64,000 nt of DNA from Robiginitomaculum sp. GTDB lineage: Bacteria; Pseudomonadota; Alphaproteobacteria; Caulobacterales; Maricaulaceae. Of this stretch, positions 46,211-54,057 are shown piece after piece. Position 1 is the stretch's first letter; every line of letters starts with the position of its first letter. The stretch is from positions 23,905 through 87,904 of the forward strand of contig NVVV01000002.1 of assembly GCA_002733495.1 (NCBI GenBank), in the 5' to 3' direction. Below the pieces are notes generated by a model, which had not been told where the DNA came from, made no database searches, and saw only the letters and a list, made by a program, of their open reading frames with translations. Both the position numbers and the translations under genes were made by a program.

Positions 46211-46798
46211 TTAATGTGCGTGCTGCTCGCTCTGCGCATCTGCCTTGGCTGGAGTATCATGTTTGGTCTTGTGCATTTTGTTGTGCATCATTTTGTGGCA
46301 AGTCTTTTGCTGATCACTCATGCCGTCTCCAGATTTCATTTTTTCTTTCATGGCCGCCATGTCCATGTCGCCGGACTTCATTTTTTCATGCATTTTGGCC
46401 ATCATGGCTTTGCACTCTTGTGGCATGGCTTTCATCTTGTCTGAATGCTCAGGCATCATGGCTTTGTGTTTGTTATGAGAGCCAGTGTTTGCCTTGTGCA
46501 TTTTGTTGTGCATCATTTTGTGGCAAGTCTTTTGCTGGTCACTCATGCCGTCTCCAGATTTCATTTTTTCCTTCATGGCCGCCATGTCCATGTCGCCGGA
46601 CTTCATTTTTTCATGCATTTTGGCCATCATGGCTTTGCATTTTTGCGCCATGTCATTGTTATGTCCGCTTTGCGGCATGGTTTTGGTCTGGGTGTCTGCC
46701 GGGGCGGAAGCCGTGGGCTTTACCTGAGATGTGGCACAGGCGCTTAAGGCAAGAATACCTGCACCTAAAACGGCATTGCGCATAATTATGGTGATCAT
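46211..46798 (-). CDS. Met/His-rich metal-binding lipoprotein with internal duplication
   Basis: A 195-aa lipoprotein (lipobox LSAC, Cys20) whose mature part is made of Met, His, Lys, Asp and a few Cys. A 49-residue unit (ECKAMMAKMHEKMKSGDMD.. to ..KTCHKMMHNKMHK) occurs twice with identical amino acids, joined by a 26-residue linker rich in His and Met. Such methionine- and histidine-rich proteins bind Cu+ or Ag+ in the periplasm (compare CopK, SilE, PcoE). GGAG stands before the ATG at 46798. It lies just upstream of copA on the same strand. Confidence 0.8.
   Translation of the reverse strand: MITIIMRNAVLGAGILALSACATSQVKPTASAPADTQTKTMPQSGHNNDMAQKCKAMMAKMHEKMKSGDMDMAAMKEKMKSGDGMSDQQKTCHKMMHNKMHKANTGSHNKHKAMMPEHSDKMKAMPQECKAMMAKMHEKMKSGDMDMAAMKEKMKSGDGMSDQQKTCHKMMHNKMHKTKHDTPAKADAQSEQHAH
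46268..46639. repeat. Two 147-bp copies within the Met/His-rich lipoprotein gene
   Basis: Copies at 46268-46414 and 46493-46639 are offset by 225 bases and differ at two bases only. Both differences are silent (GAT/GAC for Asp and AAA/AAG for Lys). The near-identity at silent sites indicates a recent duplication or ongoing gene conversion; copy number could vary between strains. Confidence 0.92.
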
Positions 46799-46861
46799 AT
46801 AATGCTCCTATATTTTTACTACGTTCCAAGGATAAATATCCCTCAAAAAAAATCAAGAGCA

Positions 46862-46900
46862 TAAAAAAACTCGCGGTGGAACACTTAATTCCACCGCGAG
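46862..46900 (-). terminator. Rho-independent terminator after the repeat-protein gene
   Basis: CTCGCGGTGGAA and TTCCACCGCGAG (46870-46881 and 46889-46900) form a perfect 12-bp stem with a 7-base loop. On the minus strand it is followed by seven T (46869-46863). It closes the gene ending at 46927. Confidence 0.93.
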
Positions 46901-46926
46901 CTTTGGCCGGTTAAACGGGGCAGGCT

Positions 46927-49050
46927 TTACCGGTCGTTACTGCGCACGTGACCTTTAGGGAAGAGGTCTAATACCATGCCACGATTACTATCAGCGGTCA
47001 TCGCCATGCCCTGGATCGGGTTAACAGTGGAGCTACGGTTATCATCTTCAACCCGCAGCGTAGCTTGGCCGCTATAGCTGCCAGCAGAGGCACAGTTTTG
47101 CAGTGAAACTGTCACTGAGTAGAGGTTTGCACTGGCGCCGGAAGAGGTAAAGTCACCGGAAACATTACATACCTGCGCAGAGCCAGGGAATGCATACGTT
47201 CCGCTGAAAGTGCCGGCGCTGGAAACCGTCAAGTCACCAATGTCTGTATTCCCATCGTAGAAGTCGAAGCTCCCACCAAGGTCGGCAATAACGGTAGAGC
47301 GGTCATAATCTCTGGAGAAGGCTGCCCGCAGAGAGCCAGTTCCGATAGAGGCCGTCGTGGATCCAGTGGAAGGGACATACGTACCCGTCAGAGAGCTTTT
47401 TGCATCCCAGTTCCCACCAAGTTGGTAAGCAACGCCGCCAACCGTGTTGGAAAGGTCAAGAACCTTTGCGTTGGCAGTCCAACCGCCGGAACCATCGGTG
47501 CTGATCGTTCCCGCAAACAGCGTAGCCGAGGCAGCCCGGTTTTCTGAATTATTGCCATCATCATCATTGTCGTTGTCGCCAGAGCCGTTACCGTCTCCAT
47601 CGCCATCGTTATCGCCGGAACCGTTCCCGTTATCGCCAGAGCCGTTGCCGTCTCCATCGCCATCGTTGTCGCCAGAGCCGTCTCCGTCTCCATCGTTATC
47701 GCCGGAACCGTTGCCGTTGTCACCAGAGCCGTTGCCGTCTCCATCGCCATCGTTGTCGCCAGAGCCGTCTCCGTCTCCATCGTTATCGCCGGAACCGTTG
47801 CCGTTGTCACCAGAACCATCCCCATTATCGCCGGAACCATTTCCGTTGTCACCGGAACCATTGTCGTCGTTACTGTCATTGCCGTCATTGTTGCTATCAC
47901 CATTGCCGTTATGGTTGTCTGAGCTGCCATTATCGCCGCTGGCATCACCATTGTTATTGTTACCGGCATTATTGTTGTCGCCTTCGCCACCACCATCATG
48001 ATTGCCATTGCCATCGCTATAGATGATGGCATTCAGGGCACCGGCGGCAGAGATAAACAGCAAGCCTTCGTTATAACCGCCATTGGTGCTGTTAAAACGT
48101 GCTTCCCAAATCCCTTCGGGTAATGAAGACGTTTGGCCGTCAGAACTAGCAGGCGCAGGTGCTGTTAACGCCATGCCAGTAGCACCACGGCCTTCGCCGC
48201 GCTCATCACTTAGAGGGGCGGATTCTTCGTAAAACCGCAAATATACGCGGGAAAGGTCTGGAAATTCCGGGATGCCAGCTTCTGGATCCGCATTGGCAAA
48301 TACCGTATAGGTTTTTAGTGTAGCGCCAACCTTGGTGTGGATAAAGGGGGCTGGATCGGACAAGCATGCCCCCGTCGTCGGTTCGGTTTCGCAAACAAAC
48401 AAGCTGGCCGGAAGGGCAACATTGCCGGTATCTGGCATGGCAATAAGGTCTGCTTCTTCGGCCTTACCATTCGTGCCTGCACCAATATTCACAGCTGAAA
48501 TTGCCATGGCCTCTGCGCCACCCGAGGTTAGGATACGGACATAACCATCAACAGATCGGGATTGGGCATTCGTCACCACGTCTGGGGAAGGTGTTGCAGA
48601 AGCAGAAAAGGAAAGGGCGTTAACGCCATCAACCACGGGGGCTTCTACTTTAGCACCTGCATCATCGGAACAGGCATAGGTCAGGCGCAGTGTACCAGCA
48701 GGAACTGGCGCACTTGCGGTAAAGGATAAGACAAAAGCCTGGGCAGCGCCGGGCGCAATATCAACAGGAGTATCTGTAGCAGCCGCTGCTGTCGCATTAT
48801 CAGCTTCCATTGCCCGATAAGAAATATTAATGGGCTGACCGGCCTTGCGCAGGCTAATACTGCATGAGCGGGCAATGCTGTCACCACTATTGATCATGCT
48901 GGCAAAAATCGTTACCGGCCTGTTGATTGACGTTGAGCGGCTAGAAGGCAAGACCGCAGCTTGCAATGCGGGACCAGCAAGTGCCGAAGTAGCTGCACCC
49001 ATTACGGACAGGGAAGCTGCGCTTAACAGTAAAACTTTGCGTGAAATCAT
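46927..49050 (-). CDS. Large secreted protein with a Gly/Asp/Asn/Ser repeat region
   Basis: About 707 aa, with a signal peptide (cut near SALA-GPA). The first ~350 residues look like beta-rich extracellular domains with four to six cysteines. A low-complexity region of about 155 residues (SGDN, DGDG and NGSG units) follows, then a C-terminal beta-rich domain containing two cysteines. Asp/Gly repeats of this kind often bind calcium, as in RTX proteins, though the exact nonapeptide is absent. The ATG at 49050 has GGAGAG 4-5 bases upstream; 49062 overlaps that site. It is divergent from the fecI-like gene. Confidence 0.75.
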   Translation of the reverse strand: MISRKVLLLSAASLSVMGAATSALAGPALQAAVLPSSRSTSINRPVTIFASMINSGDSIARSCSISLRKAGQPINISYRAMEADNATAAAATDTPVDIAPGAAQAFVLSFTASAPVPAGTLRLTYACSDDAGAKVEAPVVDGVNALSFSASATPSPDVVTNAQSRSVDGYVRILTSGGAEAMAISAVNIGAGTNGKAEEADLIAMPDTGNVALPASLFVCETEPTTGACLSDPAPFIHTKVGATLKTYTVFANADPEAGIPEFPDLSRVYLRFYEESAPLSDERGEGRGATGMALTAPAPASSDGQTSSLPEGIWEARFNSTNGGYNEGLLFISAAGALNAIIYSDGNGNHDGGGEGDNNNAGNNNNGDASGDNGSSDNHNGNGDSNNDGNDSNDDNGSGDNGNGSGDNGDGSGDNGNGSGDNDGDGDGSGDNDGDGDGNGSGDNGNGSGDNDGDGDGSGDNDGDGDGNGSGDNGNGSGDNDGDGDGNGSGDNDNDDDGNNSENRAASATLFAGTISTDGSGGWTANAKVLDLSNTVGGVAYQLGGNWDAKSSLTGTYVPSTGSTTASIGTGSLRAAFSRDYDRSTVIADLGGSFDFYDGNTDIGDLTVSSAGTFSGTYAFPGSAQVCNVSGDFTSSGASANLYSVTVSLQNCASAGSYSGQATLRVEDDNRSSTVNPIQGMAMTADSNRGMVLDLFPKGHVRSNDR
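47545..48020 (-). repeat. Low-complexity region with an 87-bp higher-order repeat
   Basis: Within the coding strand the region is built of SGDN/DGDG/NGSG codons. A 29-codon (87-bp) unit starts at 47651 and 47738; the second is identical for about 75 bases. A shorter form of 57 bp (lacking 30 bp) starts at 47594. All steps are multiples of three, so changes in copy number keep the frame. Confidence 0.9.
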
Positions 49051-49190
49051 AATACTCTCCATTTATTCGCGTTTCGGCACCAAGCCGTTCAGTGCATTGA
49101 CGTCATGGTGGGGCAATAACCTCCAGTCTCTGTGAGGTTTCTTGATATAAAGTGATTTATGTGGTGTGAGATTAAATCAATAATTCAAGC

Positions 49191-49215
49191 AATTGTCTAT
49201 AACTTATAGACAATT
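49191..49215. promoter_or_regulatory. Perfect 25-bp palindrome in the divergent promoter region
   Basis: AATTGTCTATAA (49191-49202), a central C, then TTATAGACAATT (49204-49215) is a perfect inverted repeat. It lies between the secreted repeat protein (start 49050, minus) and the fecI-like gene (49263, plus), 48 bases before the latter. It is a strong operator candidate for a dimeric repressor. No known regulator in this window is an obvious match. Confidence 0.65.
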
Positions 49216-49262
49216 ACGATTAGAAACCTGCACGGATTTTAATCCGCTGATAAAGATAAGTT

Positions 49263-49838
49263 ATGGCGTATTCCTTCATTGCGAAGGACCTTATAATTGC
49301 TCATACTCGCCCAATGTTGAGTGACAATCTCAAAACGACTTATATGGCACAGCGTGCCAATCTATGCCGGTTTCTGGCTGCCCGTTTGCGTGATGATGCC
49401 ATAGCAGAGGATTTGGTGCAGGAATTGTGGGTCAAGCTCAGCAAGGCCAACATCACCGAAAAAATCGACAATCCGGTCAGTTACCTCTTTACAATGGCAG
49501 GTCGTCTGTCTCTGGATCACATTCGCCAGCGTCAACGCCGCGTACGCCGCGATGAAAAATGGACGGACGAAAGTACAGAAACGGTTGGCGGCTTTGCCAC
49601 CAGTGCCGAGGATGATGGGGAAACCAGGCTGATCCGGGCGGAACGCATTGCTAAGGTTCGTGACGCCATCGACACACTGCCTCCCAAGGCCAAAAAGGCA
49701 TTTCAACTTCACCGCATGCAGGGGATGTCCCACAAGGAAGTGGCGGCGGTGCTTGGTATTTCCGTTAGCACGGTGGAAAAACATATCATCCGCGCCATGC
49801 GTGAATTGACACAAATTTTGCGTGAAGCAGGCCCCTAA
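49263..49838 (+). CDS. fecI: FecI-like ECF sigma factor
   Basis: A 191-aa group-IV sigma factor of the FecI (iron-starvation/TonB-transducer) type. Region 2 holds AQRANLCRFLAARLRDDAIAEDLVQELWVKL and PVSYLFTMAGRLSLDHIRQRQRR; region 4 holds LPPKAKKAFQLHRMQGMSHKEVAAVLGISVSTVEKHIIRAMREL (parts). It precedes fecR and the receptor, the usual order. The start at 49263 has no clear ribosome binding site; ATG 49317 is an alternative. A 25-bp palindrome lies upstream. Confidence 0.93.
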   Translation: MAYSFIAKDLIIAHTRPMLSDNLKTTYMAQRANLCRFLAARLRDDAIAEDLVQELWVKLSKANITEKIDNPVSYLFTMAGRLSLDHIRQRQRRVRRDEKWTDESTETVGGFATSAEDDGETRLIRAERIAKVRDAIDTLPPKAKKAFQLHRMQGMSHKEVAAVLGISVSTVEKHIIRAMRELTQILREAGP

Positions 49839-49936
49839 ATATAAGTAGCAAAAAAAGAATGCATTTTTTTTGAAGAAAAAGTGGAGGTTATTTTTACACG
49901 GTGACGTCAACCCTGTGAGGCAATAGAAAAGAGATT

Positions 49937-50998
49937 ATGGAAAACAAGTCGCATAACAGCGCCCAGCGCGCACTGGAAGAAAAAGCCCTGCACTGGCATG
50001 TGCGGCTGCACGGCGGCGATGCCACCGAAGCAGACTGGCTGGATTTTACCAGTTGGCTGGAAGCCAAGCCGGCACACAATGACGCTTATGACGTTGTGGC
50101 TCTGGCCTGGGATGACGCTGATGACTTGCCCTCTGCTCTCCACATCGAGACGAGCAATGAAAACGTACAACAAGGCAATGTAGTTGCCTTCCCCATGGAT
50201 CGCCTGCGCAAAGCTGTGGCCGCCAAGCCCTGGGCATTTGGTGGCGGCTTTGGGGCCGCCATTGCCGCGACACTGATGCTGTTGGTCGCCCCTGTCTATA
50301 TGGCACAAAATGATGCCATGGACCCAACAATTTATGCCACAGCGGTTGGCGAACAGCGCATAATCACCCTAGCCGATGGTAGTACCGTCACCCTGAATAC
50401 AGATACGTCTATTTCTGTGATCATGGACAAGACCTCACGGCGCATTGATCTGCAAAAAGGCGAAGCCTATTTTGATGTCAGTCACGAAAAGGCGCGTTCT
50501 TTTACCGTGGCCGCCAATTCTCTGCGCATTACGGACATTGGCACCCGCTTTGACGTCCGTCTTAATGCAGAAAGCACATTGGTATCTGTCACAGACGGCA
50601 TTGTTGAAGTTGAACCTATGGCGCAAGCTAATGGCGGTGCGAAAAATAAAAAACCGGCGGTGCGCCTTATAGAAGGACAACAGGCGATACATTTTTCAAA
50701 CAGTGCAGAAATTACAGTGCAACCCTTTGATTCAACACAGGTCACAACGTGGAAACAGGGCTATCTGGTGTTTAAAAATAATGATCTTGGTCATGTTGTA
50801 TCGGAACTGAACCGCTATTTCTCGACCCCGCTAAGCTTGGCGCAAACGGACATGGCTAGCCTGCATTTTTCAGGTATATTGCAAATCACAGATCAGGATC
50901 GCGCTTTACGTGATCTAACGGCGCTGTTATCTTTAACGGTCGCCAAAACTGATACAGGAATAACCTTGCATCAGGATGATAGGGTTCATAGCGAATAA
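49937..50998 (+). CDS. fecR: FecR-like anti-sigma/signal-transducer
   Basis: A 353-aa inner-membrane protein: an N-terminal DUF4880-type domain (ALHWHVRLHGGDATEADWLDFTSWL, in two parts WHVRLHGGDATEADW and LDFTSWL), a membrane helix about 95-115, and the periplasmic FecR domain (TAVGEQRIITLADGSTVTLNTDTSISV, in part) followed by the C-terminal secretin-contacting part (VSELNRYFSTPLSLAQ). It receives the signal from the TonB receptor and controls FecI. Confidence 0.92.
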   Translation: MENKSHNSAQRALEEKALHWHVRLHGGDATEADWLDFTSWLEAKPAHNDAYDVVALAWDDADDLPSALHIETSNENVQQGNVVAFPMDRLRKAVAAKPWAFGGGFGAAIAATLMLLVAPVYMAQNDAMDPTIYATAVGEQRIITLADGSTVTLNTDTSISVIMDKTSRRIDLQKGEAYFDVSHEKARSFTVAANSLRITDIGTRFDVRLNAESTLVSVTDGIVEVEPMAQANGGAKNKKPAVRLIEGQQAIHFSNSAEITVQPFDSTQVTTWKQGYLVFKNNDLGHVVSELNRYFSTPLSLAQTDMASLHFSGILQITDQDRALRDLTALLSLTVAKTDTGITLHQDDRVHSE

Positions 50999-51022
50999 AC
51001 GCATTACTGTTATATAACGTCT

Positions 51023-53497
51023 ATGGCTTGTCACTCCCTTTTTAAATCTGTCTGTTCTTTAACAGCCGCCGCCTTTGTGTGCTTTGCCCCGGCTAGTTAC
51101 GCACAGGCTTCCAAAACTTATATTATTGATTTACCGCCGCTCAGTCTGGACCGCGCTCTCACTCGGCTTGCAAGGCAAACGCAAATTTCTGTGAACTTTT
51201 CGACATTTGATCTAAAGCGCACCAAACGTCCGGCCATTTTGGGGCTATATACGCTGGACAACGCCCTGCGGGCTATTCTTGAAAATACAGATTATTCTTT
51301 TCAGAAACTTGGGACCGGAGCCTATCGAATTATCCTGGCACCCCCGCCCGTGAAGAATTCGTCCAGGCCCACACTGGACTTGCAAAGCACCGTAGCGCCC
51401 ATCACCAAAGACATTATCATTGTGCATGCCACCAAACGTGCCGGTGTGGCGGCGCGTCTGCCCATGAGCCTCAGCATTACGGACAGTGCGCAGCTGGAAA
51501 CCCTGCAGATTACAGATACCAACGCGCTGGCTTTGCATACGGCCGGTATGTCATCAACCAATCTTGGCCCCAGCCGTAATAAAATCTTCATTCGCGGTAT
51601 TTCGGACGGCAGCTTTACTGGGCGACAACAGGCCACAATCGGGGCCTATCTTGATAATATCCGCCTCAATTATAATGAGCCGGACCCCTATCTGCAGCTG
51701 GATGATGTGGATCATGTTGAAGTGCTACGCGGGCCACAAGGCACTCTTTATGGCGCAGGGTCGCTCGGCGGGCTTTACCGGGTTATTACCAATAACCCGG
51801 ACACGGAAAAATATACGGCCAGCATAAACCTTGATACGTCTCTAACCCGCAATGGCGGTCAAAATGGCCGCATCAGCTCCACCATCAATATGCCTTTGGT
51901 CAAGGGCAAGCTGGCCCTGCGTGTCACCGGCTATCTGGATCATGCGGCCGGCTATATCGATGATGTGCGGCTTGGCTTGAAAAACGTAAACACCACCAAT
52001 GTGTTTGGCACGCGTGCCCGTATTTTATGGAATATTGATGATCGCTGGAGTGTTAATGCAGGCCTGAATTTTCAGGATGTCATCGCAAGTGACACACAAT
52101 ATTCCCTCGACTCACTTGGCCCCTACAAACGTGCAAACTATGTGCGCGAGCCGCATGAAGATGACTATATCAATCCATATAGTGAAATCAGGGGCCGTTT
52201 TGGCTGGGGCGAATTTGTATCCTCAACCGCTTTTATCAATCGCTCTATTGGTGATGAGATCGATGCCTCGCTTGGTGTTCCCGTGCTAACGGCGCTTCCC
52301 ATAACGCCCAGTACATTTGACCAGGGGCGCAAAATCAACATGATTACCAATGAAACCCGGCTGGTGTCGCGCTCTGGTGGCCCCATAGACTGGCTGGTTG
52401 GTGGTCTTATTTCTCAGCGCAAAGAGAACTTTTCTTCCACACTGACCATTCCCGGCTCAGCCTCTGTACTACCCGGCGGGGCCCGCAATGGCGATATTGC
52501 CTTTAGTGAAAAGCGTCATGAACGCACCAATGAACTGGCGGCCTTTGGGGAAGTGATCTGGCATCTGCCCTTCGAGATTGATCTGACGGGCGGCCTGCGC
52601 TGGTTTTATTCAGACGAACAGACGCGGGCTGACATTGGTGGTGCCCTTGGCACCGCCGCCGTTATGCGTAATGGCAATAGCCGCGATACCGGCTTTACGC
52701 CCAAAGCGGTGATTAGCTGGCAAGCCAATGAAAACGTTTTTCTTTATGCACAGCGCGCACAGGGATTTCGGGTTGGCGGGATCAATCTGAATAGCCCGGA
52801 CAGTGTTTTTTTTGAAGATGGCAGCGGTGATATTGATGAGGAAAATGACCAAACGTTTGAACCAGACAAGCTGACCATGTATGAGCTTGGTGGAAAATTC
52901 GCCCTCTTTGATGAGCGCGTTCAGTTGCATATTTCGGCCTTTACCTTCAAATGGAATGACATCCAGACCGATCAGATTTTACCAAATGGCTTTAGTGTCA
53001 TTCTGAATGCCGGTTATGCCCGAAGCCAGGGCGTCGATGTAGACATCTTGTTTTCGCCTTTCGAGGGCCTGACCTTTGATGCCAATTTGTCTTTTAATGA
53101 CCCGGACTTGGTGATTGTAAACCCATTTCTGGGCTCTCAGGTCAACGACCATTTGCCCGGTATTGCCACCCTGGCCGGCGGCATACTTGCAGAATACAGT
53201 TGGGCCGCAGGGATTGAGCGCCGTTGGGTACTTAGCGCAGATTTTTCCCATAATGGCCGCTCTCAACTGACCTTTGCGCGCACCGACAACCGCGATGCCC
53301 AGGCGACCAACATGCTGAATTTTCGCATGGCGCTGGAAAGCCCGTCACACTGGAAAATTGGCGCCTATGTCCGTAATATCCTCAATGAAAAGGCCAATAC
53401 TTTTGCCTTCGGAAATCCGTTCAGCTTCCGCCAGGAGGTCCACCGCACCCCGCCTGTGCCCCTGACGGTCGGTATATCCTTCAAGCGACAATTATAA
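51023..53497 (+). CDS. TonB-dependent receptor with an N-terminal STN signalling domain
   Basis: An 824-aa outer-membrane receptor. After a signal peptide (cut near SYA-QAS) comes an STN domain (about 30-105: YIIDLPPLSLDRALTRLARQTQISVNF in part), which contacts FecR. Then a plug (about 125-250: LRGPQGTLYGAGSLGGLYR with the glycine-rich plug motif) and a 22-strand barrel ending in F (GISFKRQL, atypically Leu-terminal). It is the signalling receptor of this FecIRA-type set. The ligand (a siderophore, metal chelate or other) cannot be read from the sequence. Confidence 0.93.
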   Translation: MACHSLFKSVCSLTAAAFVCFAPASYAQASKTYIIDLPPLSLDRALTRLARQTQISVNFSTFDLKRTKRPAILGLYTLDNALRAILENTDYSFQKLGTGAYRIILAPPPVKNSSRPTLDLQSTVAPITKDIIIVHATKRAGVAARLPMSLSITDSAQLETLQITDTNALALHTAGMSSTNLGPSRNKIFIRGISDGSFTGRQQATIGAYLDNIRLNYNEPDPYLQLDDVDHVEVLRGPQGTLYGAGSLGGLYRVITNNPDTEKYTASINLDTSLTRNGGQNGRISSTINMPLVKGKLALRVTGYLDHAAGYIDDVRLGLKNVNTTNVFGTRARILWNIDDRWSVNAGLNFQDVIASDTQYSLDSLGPYKRANYVREPHEDDYINPYSEIRGRFGWGEFVSSTAFINRSIGDEIDASLGVPVLTALPITPSTFDQGRKINMITNETRLVSRSGGPIDWLVGGLISQRKENFSSTLTIPGSASVLPGGARNGDIAFSEKRHERTNELAAFGEVIWHLPFEIDLTGGLRWFYSDEQTRADIGGALGTAAVMRNGNSRDTGFTPKAVISWQANENVFLYAQRAQGFRVGGINLNSPDSVFFEDGSGDIDEENDQTFEPDKLTMYELGGKFALFDERVQLHISAFTFKWNDIQTDQILPNGFSVILNAGYARSQGVDVDILFSPFEGLTFDANLSFNDPDLVIVNPFLGSQVNDHLPGIATLAGGILAEYSWAAGIERRWVLSADFSHNGRSQLTFARTDNRDAQATNMLNFRMALESPSHWKIGAYVRNILNEKANTFAFGNPFSFRQEVHRTPPVPLTVGISFKRQL

Positions 53498-53513
53498 GCC
53501 CTGCATTTTTTTC

Positions 53514-53544
53514 TTGAACCTATAGGGACTGTAGGAATTATAGT
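53514..53544 (+). promoter_or_regulatory. MerR-type promoter of the efflux operon
   Basis: TTGAAC (-35, 53514-53519) and TATAGT (-10, 53539-53544) are 19 bases apart, longer than normal. Between them CCTATAG-GGA-CTGTAGG (53519-53535) is an inverted repeat with one mismatch. A 19-20 base spacer with such a dyad is the hallmark of promoters twisted open by MerR-family metal sensors (CadR, PbrR, ZntR, CueR). No merR-like gene is in the window. The transcript would start about 53551 and read into the gene at 53607. Confidence 0.75.
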
Positions 53545-53606
53545 ACACGTACTTTGTGCTTTTGCACCGAATCACGTCCCTGTGATCCGGAAATTTTTTT
53601 GGTGTC

Positions 53607-53924
53607 ATGCAAATCCTACTCACCCGCATTCTTGTGATCTGCCTGATTGCCATTTCCCTGCACGGGTTTGTCACGGACGACCACGTCTTTGAGGCTCAGG
53701 GTGATGAGGCGCTGGTCATGTTGACCGATGCCACAGACAAATCGAGGGACACCGCTCCCAACCTTGGCTACCCGTGTGAAACCTGCGAAATAGTGCACCA
53801 TTATGTGGCCCTGAATACGAACCCGCTGGCTTTGCCTGTCACTTCGCGGGTCAGGGACCCATTGCCGTTTCGCCCCCCATCGGGGCACCACGCCAGCGAT
53901 ATTCTGCACCCCCCCACAGCCTAA
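53607..53924 (+). CDS. Small secreted Cys/His protein heading the efflux operon (CzcI/DUF2946-like)
   Basis: A 105-aa protein with a hydrophobic signal (residues 3-20) and a mature part with PCETCEIVHHY and a Pro/His-rich tail (PPSGHHASDILHPPTA). The spacing of CxxC and HH and the proline-rich tail recall CzcI/DUF2946 proteins that head metal-efflux operons. It follows the MerR-type promoter and precedes the TolC-like gene by 133 bases. The ribosome binding site is weak. Metal binding is inferred. Confidence 0.6.
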   Translation: MQILLTRILVICLIAISLHGFVTDDHVFEAQGDEALVMLTDATDKSRDTAPNLGYPCETCEIVHHYVALNTNPLALPVTSRVRDPLPFRPPSGHHASDILHPPTA

Positions 53925-54057
53925 ACGCATACAGGTGCCCCTCTGTGCGCCTGTTTATCCATAGGACCAACGCCGGATGCTGACGATCTGTGTCTGCGCG
54001 CGGTCTGGTCATGATGACATGCCCCTTTTGAATGGCATTCCCAGATGAGTAATCAAA

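Noticed and set aside
46216..46785. Cys/Phe/Ser-rich plus-strand frames
   Set aside because: They are the antisense of the Met/His-rich lipoprotein; the skewed code produces open frames in all phases.
47594..47830. CRISPR array
   Set aside because: The repeats are nested, coding and in frame, with no unique spacers of constant length.
47388..48032. Met/Thr-rich minus-strand frame and the Pro/Ser-rich plus-strand frame at 47444-48001
   Set aside because: Both are shadows of the Asp/Gly repeat region; repeat structure keeps other phases open.
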